A stretch of 64,000 bases of DNA from an uncultured Gammaproteobacteria bacterium (GTDB lineage Bacteria > Pseudomonadota > Gammaproteobacteria > Pseudomonadales > Pseudohongiellaceae). Positions 7,598-16,880 of this stretch are shown here, piece by piece. Both the position numbers and the translations under genes were made by a program. Location: contig CAJXSF010000013.1 of the NCBI GenBank assembly GCA_913061515.1, positions 1 through 64,000 on the forward strand, in the 5' to 3' direction. Within the stretch, counting starts at the first letter, position 1, and each line of letters opens with the position of its first letter. A model generated the notes under the pieces. That model searched no databases. It was not told the DNA's origin and saw only the letters and a list, made by a program, of their open reading frames with translations.

Positions 7598-7616
7598 AAT
7601 ACAAAAAGTGATTGCC

Positions 7617-8543
7617 TTATAGTAGGTATACGAAGATAAATAGACCTACCCAAACCACGTCAACAAAGTGCCAATACCAAGAAGCCGCCTCGAAACCGAA
7701 GTGATCATCTGGCTTGAAATGGCCTTTGATTGCACGAATCAACATTACCGCAAGAATAAATGTTCCTAGCGTTACGTGGAAACCGTGGAAACCAGTCAAC
7801 AAGAAGAAAGTTGATCCGTAGATTCCTGAATCCAGTGTTAGACCATAATGACCGTAAGCTTCGATATATTCGAACGCCTGCAAGAACAAGAAGATCACAC
7901 CTAGAGCAACAGTCACTGCCAGCCACTGGATAAGACCCTTACGGTTCTCAGCTTTCAACGCAGTATGTGCAAAGTGAACAGTCACACTAGAAGTGATAAG
8001 AATCAAAGTGTTCCAAAATGGGAGGAACTTAGCAAAGAATGCTACCGTCCACTCATGCACATTTAGAGCTTCATGAGGGTTAGTAAAGATCGCGCTATTT
8101 GGATTCTCGATCACAGGCCAAACTGCTGAAAACTCAGGCCAAAGCATATCGCCACTGATACCTTTATCGCCTTCGCCGCCAAGCCAAGGTACTGCAAAGC
8201 TTCTTACATAGTACAAAGCACCGAAGAACGCCGCAAAGAACATTACTTCAGAGAAGATGAACCACGCCATACCCCAAACATAAGATCGTTTGAGTTGGTC
8301 GCTATTCATTCCCGCATGGTTTTCACGAATAACTGTGCTAAACCATTGGAAAATAATGAACGATAGAAGAGTAAAACCAAACAGTGAGATCCATGTAGAA
8401 GCAGTAGCACTCTCTGCAGCCTTCATATCATTTAGGGCAGCGCCTAAACCATAGACCATAAATACCAAACCAATCGATGCGAAGAACGGTAGTTTGGTCT
8501 GTTCGGGTACGTAATAATTTTCGTGGGAGCCTACGCTGGCCAT
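7617..8543 (-). CDS. coxC: Cytochrome c oxidase subunit III (second operon)
   Basis: A 308-residue protein with seven predicted membrane segments, the long mitochondrial-type subunit III, unlike the five-segment proteins of the first operon. Motifs are FFAAFFGALYY, LTGFHGFHVTLGT near residue 250 and WYWHFVDVVWVGLF near 288. It is the last core gene of the minus-strand coxB-coxA-ctaG-coxC operon, 35 bases after ctaG. Subunit III supports proton uptake and stability of subunit I. Confidence 0.96.
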   Translation of the reverse strand: MASVGSHENYYVPEQTKLPFFASIGLVFMVYGLGAALNDMKAAESATASTWISLFGFTLLSFIIFQWFSTVIRENHAGMNSDQLKRSYVWGMAWFIFSEVMFFAAFFGALYYVRSFAVPWLGGEGDKGISGDMLWPEFSAVWPVIENPNSAIFTNPHEALNVHEWTVAFFAKFLPFWNTLILITSSVTVHFAHTALKAENRKGLIQWLAVTVALGVIFLFLQAFEYIEAYGHYGLTLDSGIYGSTFFLLTGFHGFHVTLGTFILAVMLIRAIKGHFKPDDHFGFEAASWYWHFVDVVWVGLFIFVYLL

Positions 8544-8578
8544 CTTTCAATCTCCAATGGTGATCAATTCGGTCACGA

Positions 8579-9148
8579 CTATCTTTGTGTCACTGCTGTA
8601 GCTGACGACGAACTCTTCGTAATATCAAACAAAGAATAAGATAGGGTTAGTTTAGTTATGTGCTCAGGAATAGATTCATCGATAAAAAATCTGATTCCCA
8701 TATCAACTGTTTCACCAGCCTCTAAAGGCTGTTCTTGAAAGCAGAAACACTCTAGTTTTTTCAAATACTGTGCAGCTTCGTTTGGTGCAACACTAGGGAT
8801 TGCCTGTCCAACCATTGCATAACTATTGGGGTTGGCAGCATGGTAACTCACCACCTTTACCTCACCTGGTTGCACTTTTACTTGGGCATCATTGGCTGAA
8901 AACTCCCAATCCATTCCCGCTGCATTTTGAGCCAAAAATTGCACTGTAATCTGACGATCACTTTGTTGTGCATTTTCTTTTGGCTGCACCGATACAACCT
9001 GATCACCGGTTTTACCATTCAAACCGGTGATGTCGCAGATCACGTCATAGAGCGGCACCATTGCAAAACCAAAGCCGAACATGCCAACCACTGTAAACAA
9101 CAAACGTGTCACTAAGCGTTTAGTATTATTCTGTTTAGCTTGTTTCAT
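8579..9148 (-). CDS. ctaG: Cytochrome c oxidase assembly protein CtaG (Cox11)
   Basis: CtaG/Cox11 delivers copper to the CuB site of subunit I. The 189-residue protein has a single N-terminal membrane helix, a periplasmic immunoglobulin-like domain and the copper-binding CFCF motif (LECFCFQEQPL) near residue 130. Family motifs VPLYDVICDITGLNGKT follow the anchor. I chose the ATG at 9148, which has GGAG 9 bases upstream, over the in-frame TTG at 9163 directly after the coxA stop. It sits between coxA and coxC, its usual place. Confidence 0.95.
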   Translation of the reverse strand: MKQAKQNNTKRLVTRLLFTVVGMFGFGFAMVPLYDVICDITGLNGKTGDQVVSVQPKENAQQSDRQITVQFLAQNAAGMDWEFSANDAQVKVQPGEVKVVSYHAANPNSYAMVGQAIPSVAPNEAAQYLKKLECFCFQEQPLEAGETVDMGIRFFIDESIPEHITKLTLSYSLFDITKSSSSATAVTQR

Positions 9149-9163
9149 AGTGCCTAACTCCAA

Positions 9164-10750
9164 TTACTGATCGTGAATCAACTTAGGATCTGGCGGTGTA
9201 GCAAATGTATGGTAAGGAGCAGGGGACGCAACAGTCCATTCAAGACCTTGCGCGCCTTCCCAAACCTGATCAGTCGCTTTCTTTCCACCTTTGATGCACT
9301 TGATTACGACAAACAACAAGATCAATTGCGAGGCACCGAATAGGAAGCCACCAATACTTGAGATCCAGTTGAAGTCAGCAAACTGCAATGCATAGTCAGG
9401 AATACGACGTGGCATACCCGCAAGACCAAGGAAGTGTTGTGGGAAGAACAATACGTTCACACCGATAAACGACAACCAGAAATGCAGCTTGCCCAGTCTT
9501 TCGTCATACATATAGCCAGTCCACTTAGGCAGCCAGTAATAAGCAGCAGCCATAATCGAGAATACTGCACCTGGCACCAATACATAGTGGAAGTGAGCAA
9601 CTACGAAGTAGGTATCGTGATACTGGAAGTCCGCAGGCGTAATTGCCAGCATCAACCCAGTAAAACCACCCATTGTGAACAGAACAACGAATGCAATTGC
9701 GAACAACATTGGTGTTTCAAAAGTCATAGAGCCGCGGAACATAGTCGCTACCCAGTTAAAGACTTTCACACCAGTCGGTACTGCGATTAGCATGGTTGCG
9801 TACATGAAGAATAGTTCGCCGGCGATCGGCATACCCACCGTGAACATGTGGTGAGCCCATACGATGAACGATAGGAATGCGATAGACGCAGTAGCGTAAA
9901 CCATTGAGTCATAACCAAACAGACGCTTTCTTGCGAAGGTTGGGATGATCGCTGATACCACACCAAAAGCTGGCAGGATCATGATATACACTTCTGGGTG
10001 ACCGAAGAACCAGAAAACGTGCTGGAACAATACTGGGTCGCCGCCACCAGCTGCATTAAAGAAGCTAGTGCCGAAATGAATATCAAACAGCATCATTGTG
10101 ACCACACCTGCAAGAACAGGCATTACTGCGATCAACAAGTAAGCTGTGATCAACCAAGTCCAAACGAACAGAGGCATCTTCATCAATGTCATGCCTGGGG
10201 CACGCATGTTCAATACAGTTGCGATGATATTAATCGCACCCATGATGGAGGAGGCCCCCATGATATGGACTGCAAAGATAAAGAATGTCACCGAGCTTGG
10301 TGCATAGGTAGTTGATAGTGGGGCATAGAATGTCCAACCAAAGTTTGGCGCTCCAGACTCCATCAACAATGTTGATGAAAGCATCGCGAATGCGAAAGGA
10401 AGAATCCAAAAACTCCAGTTGTTCATACGTGGCAACGCCATATCTGGAGCACCGATCATCATCGGAATCATCCAGTTGGCCAAACCAACGAATGCAGGCA
10501 TTACTGCCCCGAACACCATGATCAAACCGTGCATGGTGGTCATCTGATTGAAGAAGTTAGGGTCAACTAACTGTAATCCAGGCTGGAATAATTCCGCGCG
10601 GATAACCATGGCGAATGTACCGCCAAGGAGGAACATGGCAAAACTGAACCACAGGTATAGGGAACCAATATCTTTATGGTTGGTAGTAAACAACCATCGC
10701 GATATTCCCTTCGCTGGACCGTGATGATGATCGTCGTGTGCTGCGCTCAT
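9164..10750 (-). CDS. coxA: Cytochrome c oxidase subunit I (second operon)
   Basis: Catalytic subunit of an aa3-type oxidase, 528 residues with 12 membrane segments. It has TTMHGLIM (heme a), FFGHPEVYI (CuB, tyrosine cross-link, A1-type glutamate), WAHHMF (CuB) and [12 protein letters not shown] (heme ligands). It has the typical N-terminus [21 protein letters not shown], unlike the divergent N-terminus of the copy at 2286. It begins 15 bases after coxB and is followed by ctaG with almost no gap, so it is part of one transcription unit. Confidence 0.98.
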   Translation of the reverse strand: MSAAHDDHHHGPAKGISRWLFTTNHKDIGSLYLWFSFAMFLLGGTFAMVIRAELFQPGLQLVDPNFFNQMTTMHGLIMVFGAVMPAFVGLANWMIPMMIGAPDMALPRMNNWSFWILPFAFAMLSSTLLMESGAPNFGWTFYAPLSTTYAPSSVTFFIFAVHIMGASSIMGAINIIATVLNMRAPGMTLMKMPLFVWTWLITAYLLIAVMPVLAGVVTMMLFDIHFGTSFFNAAGGGDPVLFQHVFWFFGHPEVYIMILPAFGVVSAIIPTFARKRLFGYDSMVYATASIAFLSFIVWAHHMFTVGMPIAGELFFMYATMLIAVPTGVKVFNWVATMFRGSMTFETPMLFAIAFVVLFTMGGFTGLMLAITPADFQYHDTYFVVAHFHYVLVPGAVFSIMAAAYYWLPKWTGYMYDERLGKLHFWLSFIGVNVLFFPQHFLGLAGMPRRIPDYALQFADFNWISSIGGFLFGASQLILLFVVIKCIKGGKKATDQVWEGAQGLEWTVASPAPYHTFATPPDPKLIHDQ

Positions 10751-10765
10751 TGTGTCTACTGTCCT

Positions 10766-11917
10766 CTACTGTGCTTCTTGTAAAAGTGCGTTAACGTCGG
10801 CTGGCTGCACAAGATCACCTGTGCTGTTGCCGAAGGAGTTTCTGATGTAAGTCACGATTGATGCTAACTCTACAGGGCTAAGCATGCGGTTATAGGCCGC
10901 CATCGCAGTACCAGGGACGCCATTTAGAATTAAATCAATGTTGTCAGTTAGATCGCCAGTCACAACACTGCTGCCTGCCAATGCAGGGAACGCAGGAGCT
11001 AGACCAGTACCGCCAGCTTGGTGGCATGCCACGCAAGTACGGTTATAGATCTCTTCGCCTTGCGCTAAAGCATCATCCATAGTGATGGTATTGTTTGCAG
11101 CAGCACGCGCCGCCGCAGCTTGTTCTTGCTGGCCGGCATACCACGCGTCATATTCGTCTTGCGGTAGGGCGTGAACCACAATCGGCATAAAGCCATGGTC
11201 GATACCACAAAGCTCGGCACACTGGCCGCGATACACGCCAGGCTCTTCTACGATTGTCCACATTTCATTGATGAAACCTGGGATCGCATCTTTCTTCACT
11301 GCGAAATCTGGTACCCACCAAGCGTGAATCACATCATTGGAGGTCAGTAGGAAGCGAACCTTTTTATTGATTGGAATAACCAAGGGGTTATCAACGTCAA
11401 GCAAGTAAGTTTCTTGCTTAGGCAACTGGTTGTTAATCTCTTCGCGCGAAGTTGACATATTACTGAAGAAACTTACTTCTTCTTCATTCATGTCATCACG
11501 CAGATAACGATACTCCCAACGCCATTGATATCCAGTAATCTGAATGTCTAACTCAGACTCAGAAGCGTCATAGGCTTCTGTCAAAACACGGGTTGCTGGA
11601 ATTGCCATCAAGATAAGAATAATGAACGGGATGACGGTCCATACAATTTCAACCTTAGTACTTTCATGGAAAGTAGCAGGCACCGCACCTTTGGATTTTC
11701 GGTGATTGATGATTGACCAGAGCATAACTCCGAATACGACTACCCCGATGGCTACACACCACCAAAGGATTTGCATATGCAGATCATATGTCTCGCGACT
11801 GATTTGGGTAACGCCTTGGGGCATATTTAAGTCCCAGGCGGCCTGGAGGCTAGTACTGAGCATTGAAGTCAATGCAGCAATTGTCAGTGCTAACCACAGC
11901 TTTGCTTTAGGCAACAT
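10766..11917 (-). CDS. coxB: Cytochrome c oxidase subunit II with C-terminal cytochrome c domain
   Basis: This 383-residue subunit II has a signal peptide (about 1-26, ending LQA), two membrane helices and a CuA domain with HAWWVPDF and CAELCGIDHGFM. It ends in one cytochrome c domain (CVACH near residue 295, with methionine candidates near the C-terminus), so it is a caa3-type subunit. I placed the start at the ATG at 11917 because GGAG lies 9 bases upstream; an ATG at 11932 is in frame but has no ribosome-binding site. It is the first gene of the minus-strand oxidase operon. It differs from the plus-strand copy in having one heme domain and a cleavable signal. Confidence 0.95.
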   Translation of the reverse strand: MLPKAKLWLALTIAALTSMLSTSLQAAWDLNMPQGVTQISRETYDLHMQILWWCVAIGVVVFGVMLWSIINHRKSKGAVPATFHESTKVEIVWTVIPFIILILMAIPATRVLTEAYDASESELDIQITGYQWRWEYRYLRDDMNEEEVSFFSNMSTSREEINNQLPKQETYLLDVDNPLVIPINKKVRFLLTSNDVIHAWWVPDFAVKKDAIPGFINEMWTIVEEPGVYRGQCAELCGIDHGFMPIVVHALPQDEYDAWYAGQQEQAAAARAAANNTITMDDALAQGEEIYNRTCVACHQAGGTGLAPAFPALAGSSVVTGDLTDNIDLILNGVPGTAMAAYNRMLSPVELASIVTYIRNSFGNSTGDLVQPADVNALLQEAQ

Positions 11918-11932
11918 TCGCCGTGTCTCCAT

Positions 11933-12248
11933 AGATTAGAAAAGGCTGAGTTAATATTATTTATTGCGACCTCTTTGTACTGAGGCCTTCGGCTTAGATT
12001 ACAGCGATGATCTGATTGAAACCTGAGGGTCTGCTACCTAGGCAGCACCTTATGACCCTGTGTCCATCTATGTGGATTCATATGACAGGACAAACAACCC
12101 AAACCGCATACAGCGAAGAAATCTACCCTTGGAAATGGCCAAGGAGAAATAAAAACTTCTTCAAAATCACGCGGGCGCAATAAAAGCGCGGGGATTATAG
12201 CAAAATCTCTTTTAAAAATACCATCCTACAATACTCGAATTGTCATCA
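11933..12248. other. Intergenic region upstream of the second oxidase operon
   Basis: About 315 bases between coxB and the prlC terminator without a gene. It holds an extended -10 element at 12194-12202 reading leftward and, in the likely 5' leader, an imperfect stem-loop with arms AGGGTC (12026-12031) and GACCCT (12054-12059) and inner CTGC/GCAG pairing. Nothing else is recognisable. Confidence 0.5.
12194..12203 (-). promoter_or_regulatory. Extended -10 promoter for the coxB operon
   Basis: Read on the minus strand the bases are TTGCTATAAT, a consensus TATAAT with the TGn extension. The -35 region at optimal spacing is poor, as is common with extended -10 promoters. It would start transcription near 12187, giving a leader of about 260 bases before coxB. 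Confidence 0.5.
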
Positions 12249-12292
12249 AAAAGCGCCGGTAATGCCAACAAGTTGTCATCATCCGGCTTTTT
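12249..12292 (-). terminator. Terminator after prlC
   Basis: On the minus strand AAAAAGCCGG and CCGGCGCTTTTT flank a loop of about 23 bases; the stem pairs with a small bulge and ends in a T-run. It lies immediately downstream of the prlC stop. Confidence 0.65.
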
Positions 12293-12298
12293 ATTGAT

Positions 12299-14350
12299 TT
12301 ACTTCAACAATCCGTCTTGCCGTAACAAAGAGTCGAGCGATGGTTCGCGACCCATAAAGTTTTTAAACAATTCCAATGGCTCATCTGAACCACCCTTGGA
12401 CAAAACACTGTTTAAGAATTTCTGGCCGGTCTCTTGGTTAAACACTCCCGTTCTAGCAAACACAGAGAAAACATCGGCCGACAACACCTCTGCCCATTTA
12501 TAACTGTAGTATCCCGCTGCGTATCCTCCTGCGAATATATGTGAAAATCCATTCTGAAAGCGGTTGAATGCTGGCACCGCATAAACCGAAGTGAGCGCTC
12601 GCACACCGGACATCGTTTCATTCACAATGGCTTGACTGTAGGGGCCTGCCAATTGATGGAGCTTAAAGTCGAAGCTTGCGAACTCTAACTGCCTGACAGT
12701 CTTCATGCCAGACTGGAAATTTTTCGCTAACAAAAGCTTTTCGAGCATAGCATCAGGTAATGCTGCCCCAGTGGTATAGTGACCCGAGATCAAGCTAATT
12801 GCTTCCTTGTCCCAACACCAGTTTTCCATTAATTGGCTTGGTAACTCTACCGCATCCCACGCTACACCGTTGATTCCAGAGCAGCGCAAATCTATTTCGC
12901 TGGTAAGCATATGATGCAAACCATGACCAAACTCGTGGAACAGGGTAGTGACCTCGTTATGGGATAATAATGCAGGCGCCTCTTTGCTACCTTTTGAGAA
13001 GTTGCACACTAGATAAGCGACAGGCGTTTGCACTTTATCGTCGCCCAACAAGCGCCGAGAGCGGCACTCCGCCATCCAAGCCCCTGAGCGCTTGCCCTCT
13101 CGCGTAAATACATCGAAGAAGAAACGGGCCACTAAAGCACCGTCGCGACACACATCAAATGCCTGAACGTGTTCGTGCCAACGACTCATCTGCTGATTCG
13201 GAACAATCTCAATACCATAGATTTTACTGGCTATTGTAAACAGCCCCTCTTGCACCTTTGGTAATGGGAAATATGGGCGAAGCTCTTCTTGAGAAATATC
13301 AAAACTGCTTTTGCGAAGTTTTTCACTGTAATAAGCCACATCCCAAGCCTCTAGGCTATCCATTGCATGCTCTTTCTTTGCATATTGTTTAAGCGCTTCG
13401 TACTCTCGCTTTGCAGCAGGCACGGCTAAGGAAATCAAGTCTTCGAGAAACTCATTGACTCGTTGTACTGATTTGGCCATTTTTCGAGCGACCGACACTT
13501 CTGCGTAATTACTGTAACCAAGCAACTGGGCAAGTTGCGCGCGGCAATCGAGTATCTCGACAATAATTCCAGCGTTGTCGAACTTAGGGTTGTGCCCACC
13601 TTGGTCCGAAGCGCGCGTTTGGTAGGCGGTATACATCTCTTGGCGCAAAGCACGATTGTCCGCGTTGGTCGACACAGCGATGTAGCAGGGGGCATCGAGT
13701 GTCAGTAGGTATCCGGTCAACTCTTTGCTCTGGGCAAGCTCGGCGGCAGTATTGATGCTCGCCTCCGGCATTCCCGCCAGCTCGTCCAAATTTTCTACAT
13801 GTTTCGACCATGCCATGGTGGAGTCCAACACGTTATTGCTAAACTTTGTCGTTAAATCACTTAATTTTGCTTCTAAGTCGGCGAACTTCTTCTTTTTCTC
13901 GGGATCCAGATCGACACCGGCAAGACGGAACTCCAACAAATAGTCTTGCAATACTTTGCGCTTAGCGCCGCTCAACTCCAAAGACTCTGCCTGTGCATTG
14001 AGCGCTGAAATTAGCTCAAATAGCGCGCGATTTTGGCCAAGCTCTGTGTAGTACGCCGTGATTAGCGGCTGACATTTATTGTATGCCTCCCTAATTTGCG
14101 CGGTATTATTCACTGCATTAAGGTGGCTTACGGTTGACCATACTTTGCTCAAACGATCTTCCATATCCTCGAGAGGCCCCATCAAAGTTTGCCACTGTGG
14201 ATTGCGCTGCAGCGCTTCATCGGCGGTTAATTCGGCAAGAGCCTGCTTATTCTGTTCGAGCACACTCGTCACAGCAGGTTCGATATGTTCCGCTTTAATA
14301 TTTGGGAAATCAGGTAATTCATCAAACTTGAGTAATGGATTGTTGCTCAT
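12299..14350 (-). CDS. prlC: Oligopeptidase A (M3 metallopeptidase)
   Basis: A cytoplasmic zinc peptidase of 683 residues that degrades oligopeptides, including cleaved signal peptides; the E. coli protein is about the same length. The zinc motif HEFGHGLHH near residue 470 contains HExxH. The N-terminus NPLLKFDELPDFPNIKAEHIEPAV is characteristic of the family. I chose the ATG at 14350, preceded by AGAGG, over the in-frame start 10 codons upstream. It is transcribed alone with its own terminator at 12249. The next gene, yrdA, is divergent. Confidence 0.96.
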   Translation of the reverse strand: MSNNPLLKFDELPDFPNIKAEHIEPAVTSVLEQNKQALAELTADEALQRNPQWQTLMGPLEDMEDRLSKVWSTVSHLNAVNNTAQIREAYNKCQPLITAYYTELGQNRALFELISALNAQAESLELSGAKRKVLQDYLLEFRLAGVDLDPEKKKKFADLEAKLSDLTTKFSNNVLDSTMAWSKHVENLDELAGMPEASINTAAELAQSKELTGYLLTLDAPCYIAVSTNADNRALRQEMYTAYQTRASDQGGHNPKFDNAGIIVEILDCRAQLAQLLGYSNYAEVSVARKMAKSVQRVNEFLEDLISLAVPAAKREYEALKQYAKKEHAMDSLEAWDVAYYSEKLRKSSFDISQEELRPYFPLPKVQEGLFTIASKIYGIEIVPNQQMSRWHEHVQAFDVCRDGALVARFFFDVFTREGKRSGAWMAECRSRRLLGDDKVQTPVAYLVCNFSKGSKEAPALLSHNEVTTLFHEFGHGLHHMLTSEIDLRCSGINGVAWDAVELPSQLMENWCWDKEAISLISGHYTTGAALPDAMLEKLLLAKNFQSGMKTVRQLEFASFDFKLHQLAGPYSQAIVNETMSGVRALTSVYAVPAFNRFQNGFSHIFAGGYAAGYYSYKWAEVLSADVFSVFARTGVFNQETGQKFLNSVLSKGGSDEPLELFKNFMGREPSLDSLLRQDGLLK

Positions 14351-14481
14351 TCTTGCCTCTTTCAAATCAAAATGGGTCACGCACTTGGGGTCGTTCAGGT
14401 GTTCTTAGCGTCTTGGCTGTCTGTATACTACTGCAACGCAGACCCAAATTACCAAACTAGTCCATCTAGCAAACGAGACTC

Positions 14482-15027
14482 ATGATGCCAATACGAAATT
14501 TCGCCAAGCAACGCCCAGCCATTCACAACAGTGTATTCGTAGACCCACTAGCCCTAGTGATCGGAAAAGTGAGTATCGGTAAGGACTCTTCTGTTTGGCC
14601 ATTTACAGTAATCCGCGGAGACGTTAACACTATCTCGATAGGGGAGCGCTGCAGCGTGCAAGATGGCACAGTTATCCATGTCACTCATGATGGTGCGAAT
14701 ACGCCTGGGGGTTTTCCAACTCGAATCGGCAATGAAGTGACGATAGGGCACAAGGTCATGCTGCACGGCTGCACGATTCACGACCGCGTTTTGATTGGTA
14801 TGGGCGCCATCGTAATGGACGGGGTAATAATCGAATCAGAGGTCGTCGTTGGCGGGGGCAGCCTTGTTCCCCCAGGCAAAACGCTAGAAAGTGGGCATCT
14901 CTATGTGGGTTCACCCGTGAAAAAAGTGCGCAAACTCACCGAACAAGAAATCGCCTATTTCCCCTATACCGCCGGGATATATGTGGATCTCAAAGAGGCC
15001 CACAAACAATCACAATCAGAAGATTAG
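14482..15027 (+). CDS. Gamma-carbonic anhydrase family protein (YrdA-like)
   Basis: A 181-residue left-handed beta-helix protein with hexapeptide repeats from about residue 15 to 130. It carries the three histidine positions of the family (in VIHVTHDG, IGHKVMLHGC), which bind a metal in active gamma-carbonic anhydrases; YrdA proteins often have no proven activity. Its last codon overlaps the end of the convergent aroE gene by 4 bases. Pseudomonas has the same yrdA-type gene beside prlC and aroE. An ATG 3 bases downstream of the first is an equal start candidate. Confidence 0.9.
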   Translation: MMPIRNFAKQRPAIHNSVFVDPLALVIGKVSIGKDSSVWPFTVIRGDVNTISIGERCSVQDGTVIHVTHDGANTPGGFPTRIGNEVTIGHKVMLHGCTIHDRVLIGMGAIVMDGVIIESEVVVGGGSLVPPGKTLESGHLYVGSPVKKVRKLTEQEIAYFPYTAGIYVDLKEAHKQSQSED

Positions 15028-15854
15028 GGCTTAGCCATCATCTGTCGAAGCTGCTGAATAACCGCAGCGGTTTCAGGCTCACACTTGCGCCAAATTTTAA
15101 ATGCTTCGGCGGCCTGTTCAACCAACATGCCTAGGCCATCAAGGGCCTTTTCCGCCCCTTGTTCAGCCGACCACTGCTGAAACACAGTGTTGCCTTGCCC
15201 GTAGATCATGTCGTAACACCAAGTGTGAGCGCTCACTATCTCGACAGGTATTGGAGGAAGGCCGCCTGTTAATCCAAGCGACGTACCATTGATAACAAAA
15301 TCATAGGGAGTTTTGGGCAAATCGTTATAGGCAAACACTGCAATAGAGGTTTGCTCTGCGTAGATTTTAGCGATCTGCTTGGCTTTATCGACTGTGCGAT
15401 TCGCGATGCTAAGCGATGCAGGTCTTTGTGCTAGCAGTGCCGGCACTATGCCTTTAATTGCACCGCCGGCCCCCAGCAACAAAACCGACCTATTGGTCAA
15501 ACTTGCGCCATGGTTGTTTGTAAGATCTCGCAATAAACCATGGCCGTCGGTATTGTCTCCGCACAGCTTCCCTGCGCTATTTAGATATAGCGTGTTCACG
15601 GCACCAGTTAGCTTAGCAACATCACTTAAGTTGTCTGCCAAAGCCCAGGCCCGCTCTTTGAAAGGTACGGTAATATTTAGCCCGGCACCGCCCGAGGCGA
15701 AAAACGAGTGAACTTGCTCTTCAAAAGCATCGAGCTCGACAAGTTGTGCAATGTATTCAAGAGCTTGATCAGTCTGCTTAGCAAACTGCCCATGAATCCA
15801 AGGCGATTTGCTCTGGCCTATAGGGTTTCCGAAGACCGCGTAATGATCCATCAC
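15024..15854 (-). CDS. aroE: Shikimate dehydrogenase
   Basis: It reduces 3-dehydroshikimate to shikimate with NADPH in aromatic amino acid synthesis. The 276-residue protein has the substrate-binding SKSPWIHGQFA near residue 14, NITVPFKE near 61 with the catalytic lysine, NTDGHG near 101 with the catalytic aspartate, and the cofactor loop LLGAGGAIKG near 126. NRT at about 150 is the NADP-preference region. It follows hemF by 22 bases on the same strand and probably shares its transcript. Confidence 0.96.
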   Translation of the reverse strand: MMDHYAVFGNPIGQSKSPWIHGQFAKQTDQALEYIAQLVELDAFEEQVHSFFASGGAGLNITVPFKERAWALADNLSDVAKLTGAVNTLYLNSAGKLCGDNTDGHGLLRDLTNNHGASLTNRSVLLLGAGGAIKGIVPALLAQRPASLSIANRTVDKAKQIAKIYAEQTSIAVFAYNDLPKTPYDFVINGTSLGLTGGLPPIPVEIVSAHTWCYDMIYGQGNTVFQQWSAEQGAEKALDGLGMLVEQAAEAFKIWRKCEPETAAVIQQLRQMMAKP

Positions 15855-15876
15855 TTACCTCGTAGGGCGTCTTGGC

Positions 15877-16794
15877 TTAAACCCATTCTCTAAAACGCAG
15901 ATAGTCCGTATACAGTTTCTCTTCGGCGCTACCTGGCTCTGGCTGCCAGTTGTATTCCCAGTGCACCACCGGCGGCAATGACATTAAGATCGACTCAATG
16001 CGCCCAACACCGGATTGCAGGCCAAACAAGGTTCCTCGGTCAAACACCAAGTTGAATTCGACGTAGCGACCGCGGCGATAACATTGGAAATCTTTATTAA
16101 TGGCGGTGAAAGGCAGATCTTTGCGGCGCTCAACGATTGGTGTGTATGCCTCTAGGTAACTATCGCCCAGCTGTTTTACTAATTCGAAACACTGCTCAAA
16201 ACTGCCTTCGTTGAAATCATCGAAAAACAGCCCACCAATGCCACGCGGTTCTTTTCTATGCTTTAAATAAAAGTATTCATCGCAAGCTTTCTTGAAGCGT
16301 GGATACAACGACGGGTCAACTTTATCGCAGGCATTTTTGGCCGTGCGATGCCAATGCTCACAATCTTCGTCGAAACCGTAATAGGGCGTTAGATCGTAGC
16401 CACCACCAAACCACCAAACTGGCGCCTCACCTTCTTTTTCTGCAATAAAAAAGCGAAAATTAGCGTGAGAGGTCGGCACCATCGGGTTATCCGGATGGAT
16501 TACCAAAGAGACTCCCATTGCTTGAAAAGAACGGCCGGCGAGCTCTGGACGTGTCGCGGAAGCTGAGGGGGGTAATTTGTCACCGAATACATGCGAGAAA
16601 TTCACACCGCCTTTTTCGAACACCGCACCCTTACTGATAACACGACTGCGGCCACTGCCGCCTTTATCGCGTTCCCAAGCATCTGTGGCAAATTTAGCGC
16701 TTTGATCGACGCGTTCGAGCTCAGCACAAATGCGTTCTTGAAGTCCTAACAAATACTCCTTCACTAGGCCGATTTGCTCGCTGTTAACGCTCAT
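15877..16794 (-). CDS. hemF: Oxygen-dependent coproporphyrinogen III oxidase
   Basis: It converts coproporphyrinogen III to protoporphyrinogen IX using oxygen in heme synthesis. The 305-residue protein is the usual length and shows the family blocks [53 protein letters not shown] and [15 protein letters not shown]. The conserved histidines in SHANFRF are present. In Pseudomonas hemF is preceded by tsaC and qor after dprA; here dprA lies only 86 bases upstream and neither gene is present. Aerobic heme synthesis fits the two terminal oxidases nearby. Confidence 0.98.
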   Translation of the reverse strand: MSVNSEQIGLVKEYLLGLQERICAELERVDQSAKFATDAWERDKGGSGRSRVISKGAVFEKGGVNFSHVFGDKLPPSASATRPELAGRSFQAMGVSLVIHPDNPMVPTSHANFRFFIAEKEGEAPVWWFGGGYDLTPYYGFDEDCEHWHRTAKNACDKVDPSLYPRFKKACDEYFYLKHRKEPRGIGGLFFDDFNEGSFEQCFELVKQLGDSYLEAYTPIVERRKDLPFTAINKDFQCYRRGRYVEFNLVFDRGTLFGLQSGVGRIESILMSLPPVVHWEYNWQPEPGSAEEKLYTDYLRFREWV

Positions 16795-16880
16795 GATTCT
16801 CTAGACTCTTGCAATGCTTTGTCCATAACCAAACCTCTAAACCATAGGGGGGGAAATTGAGCGCAGAAATTACAGCAGTA

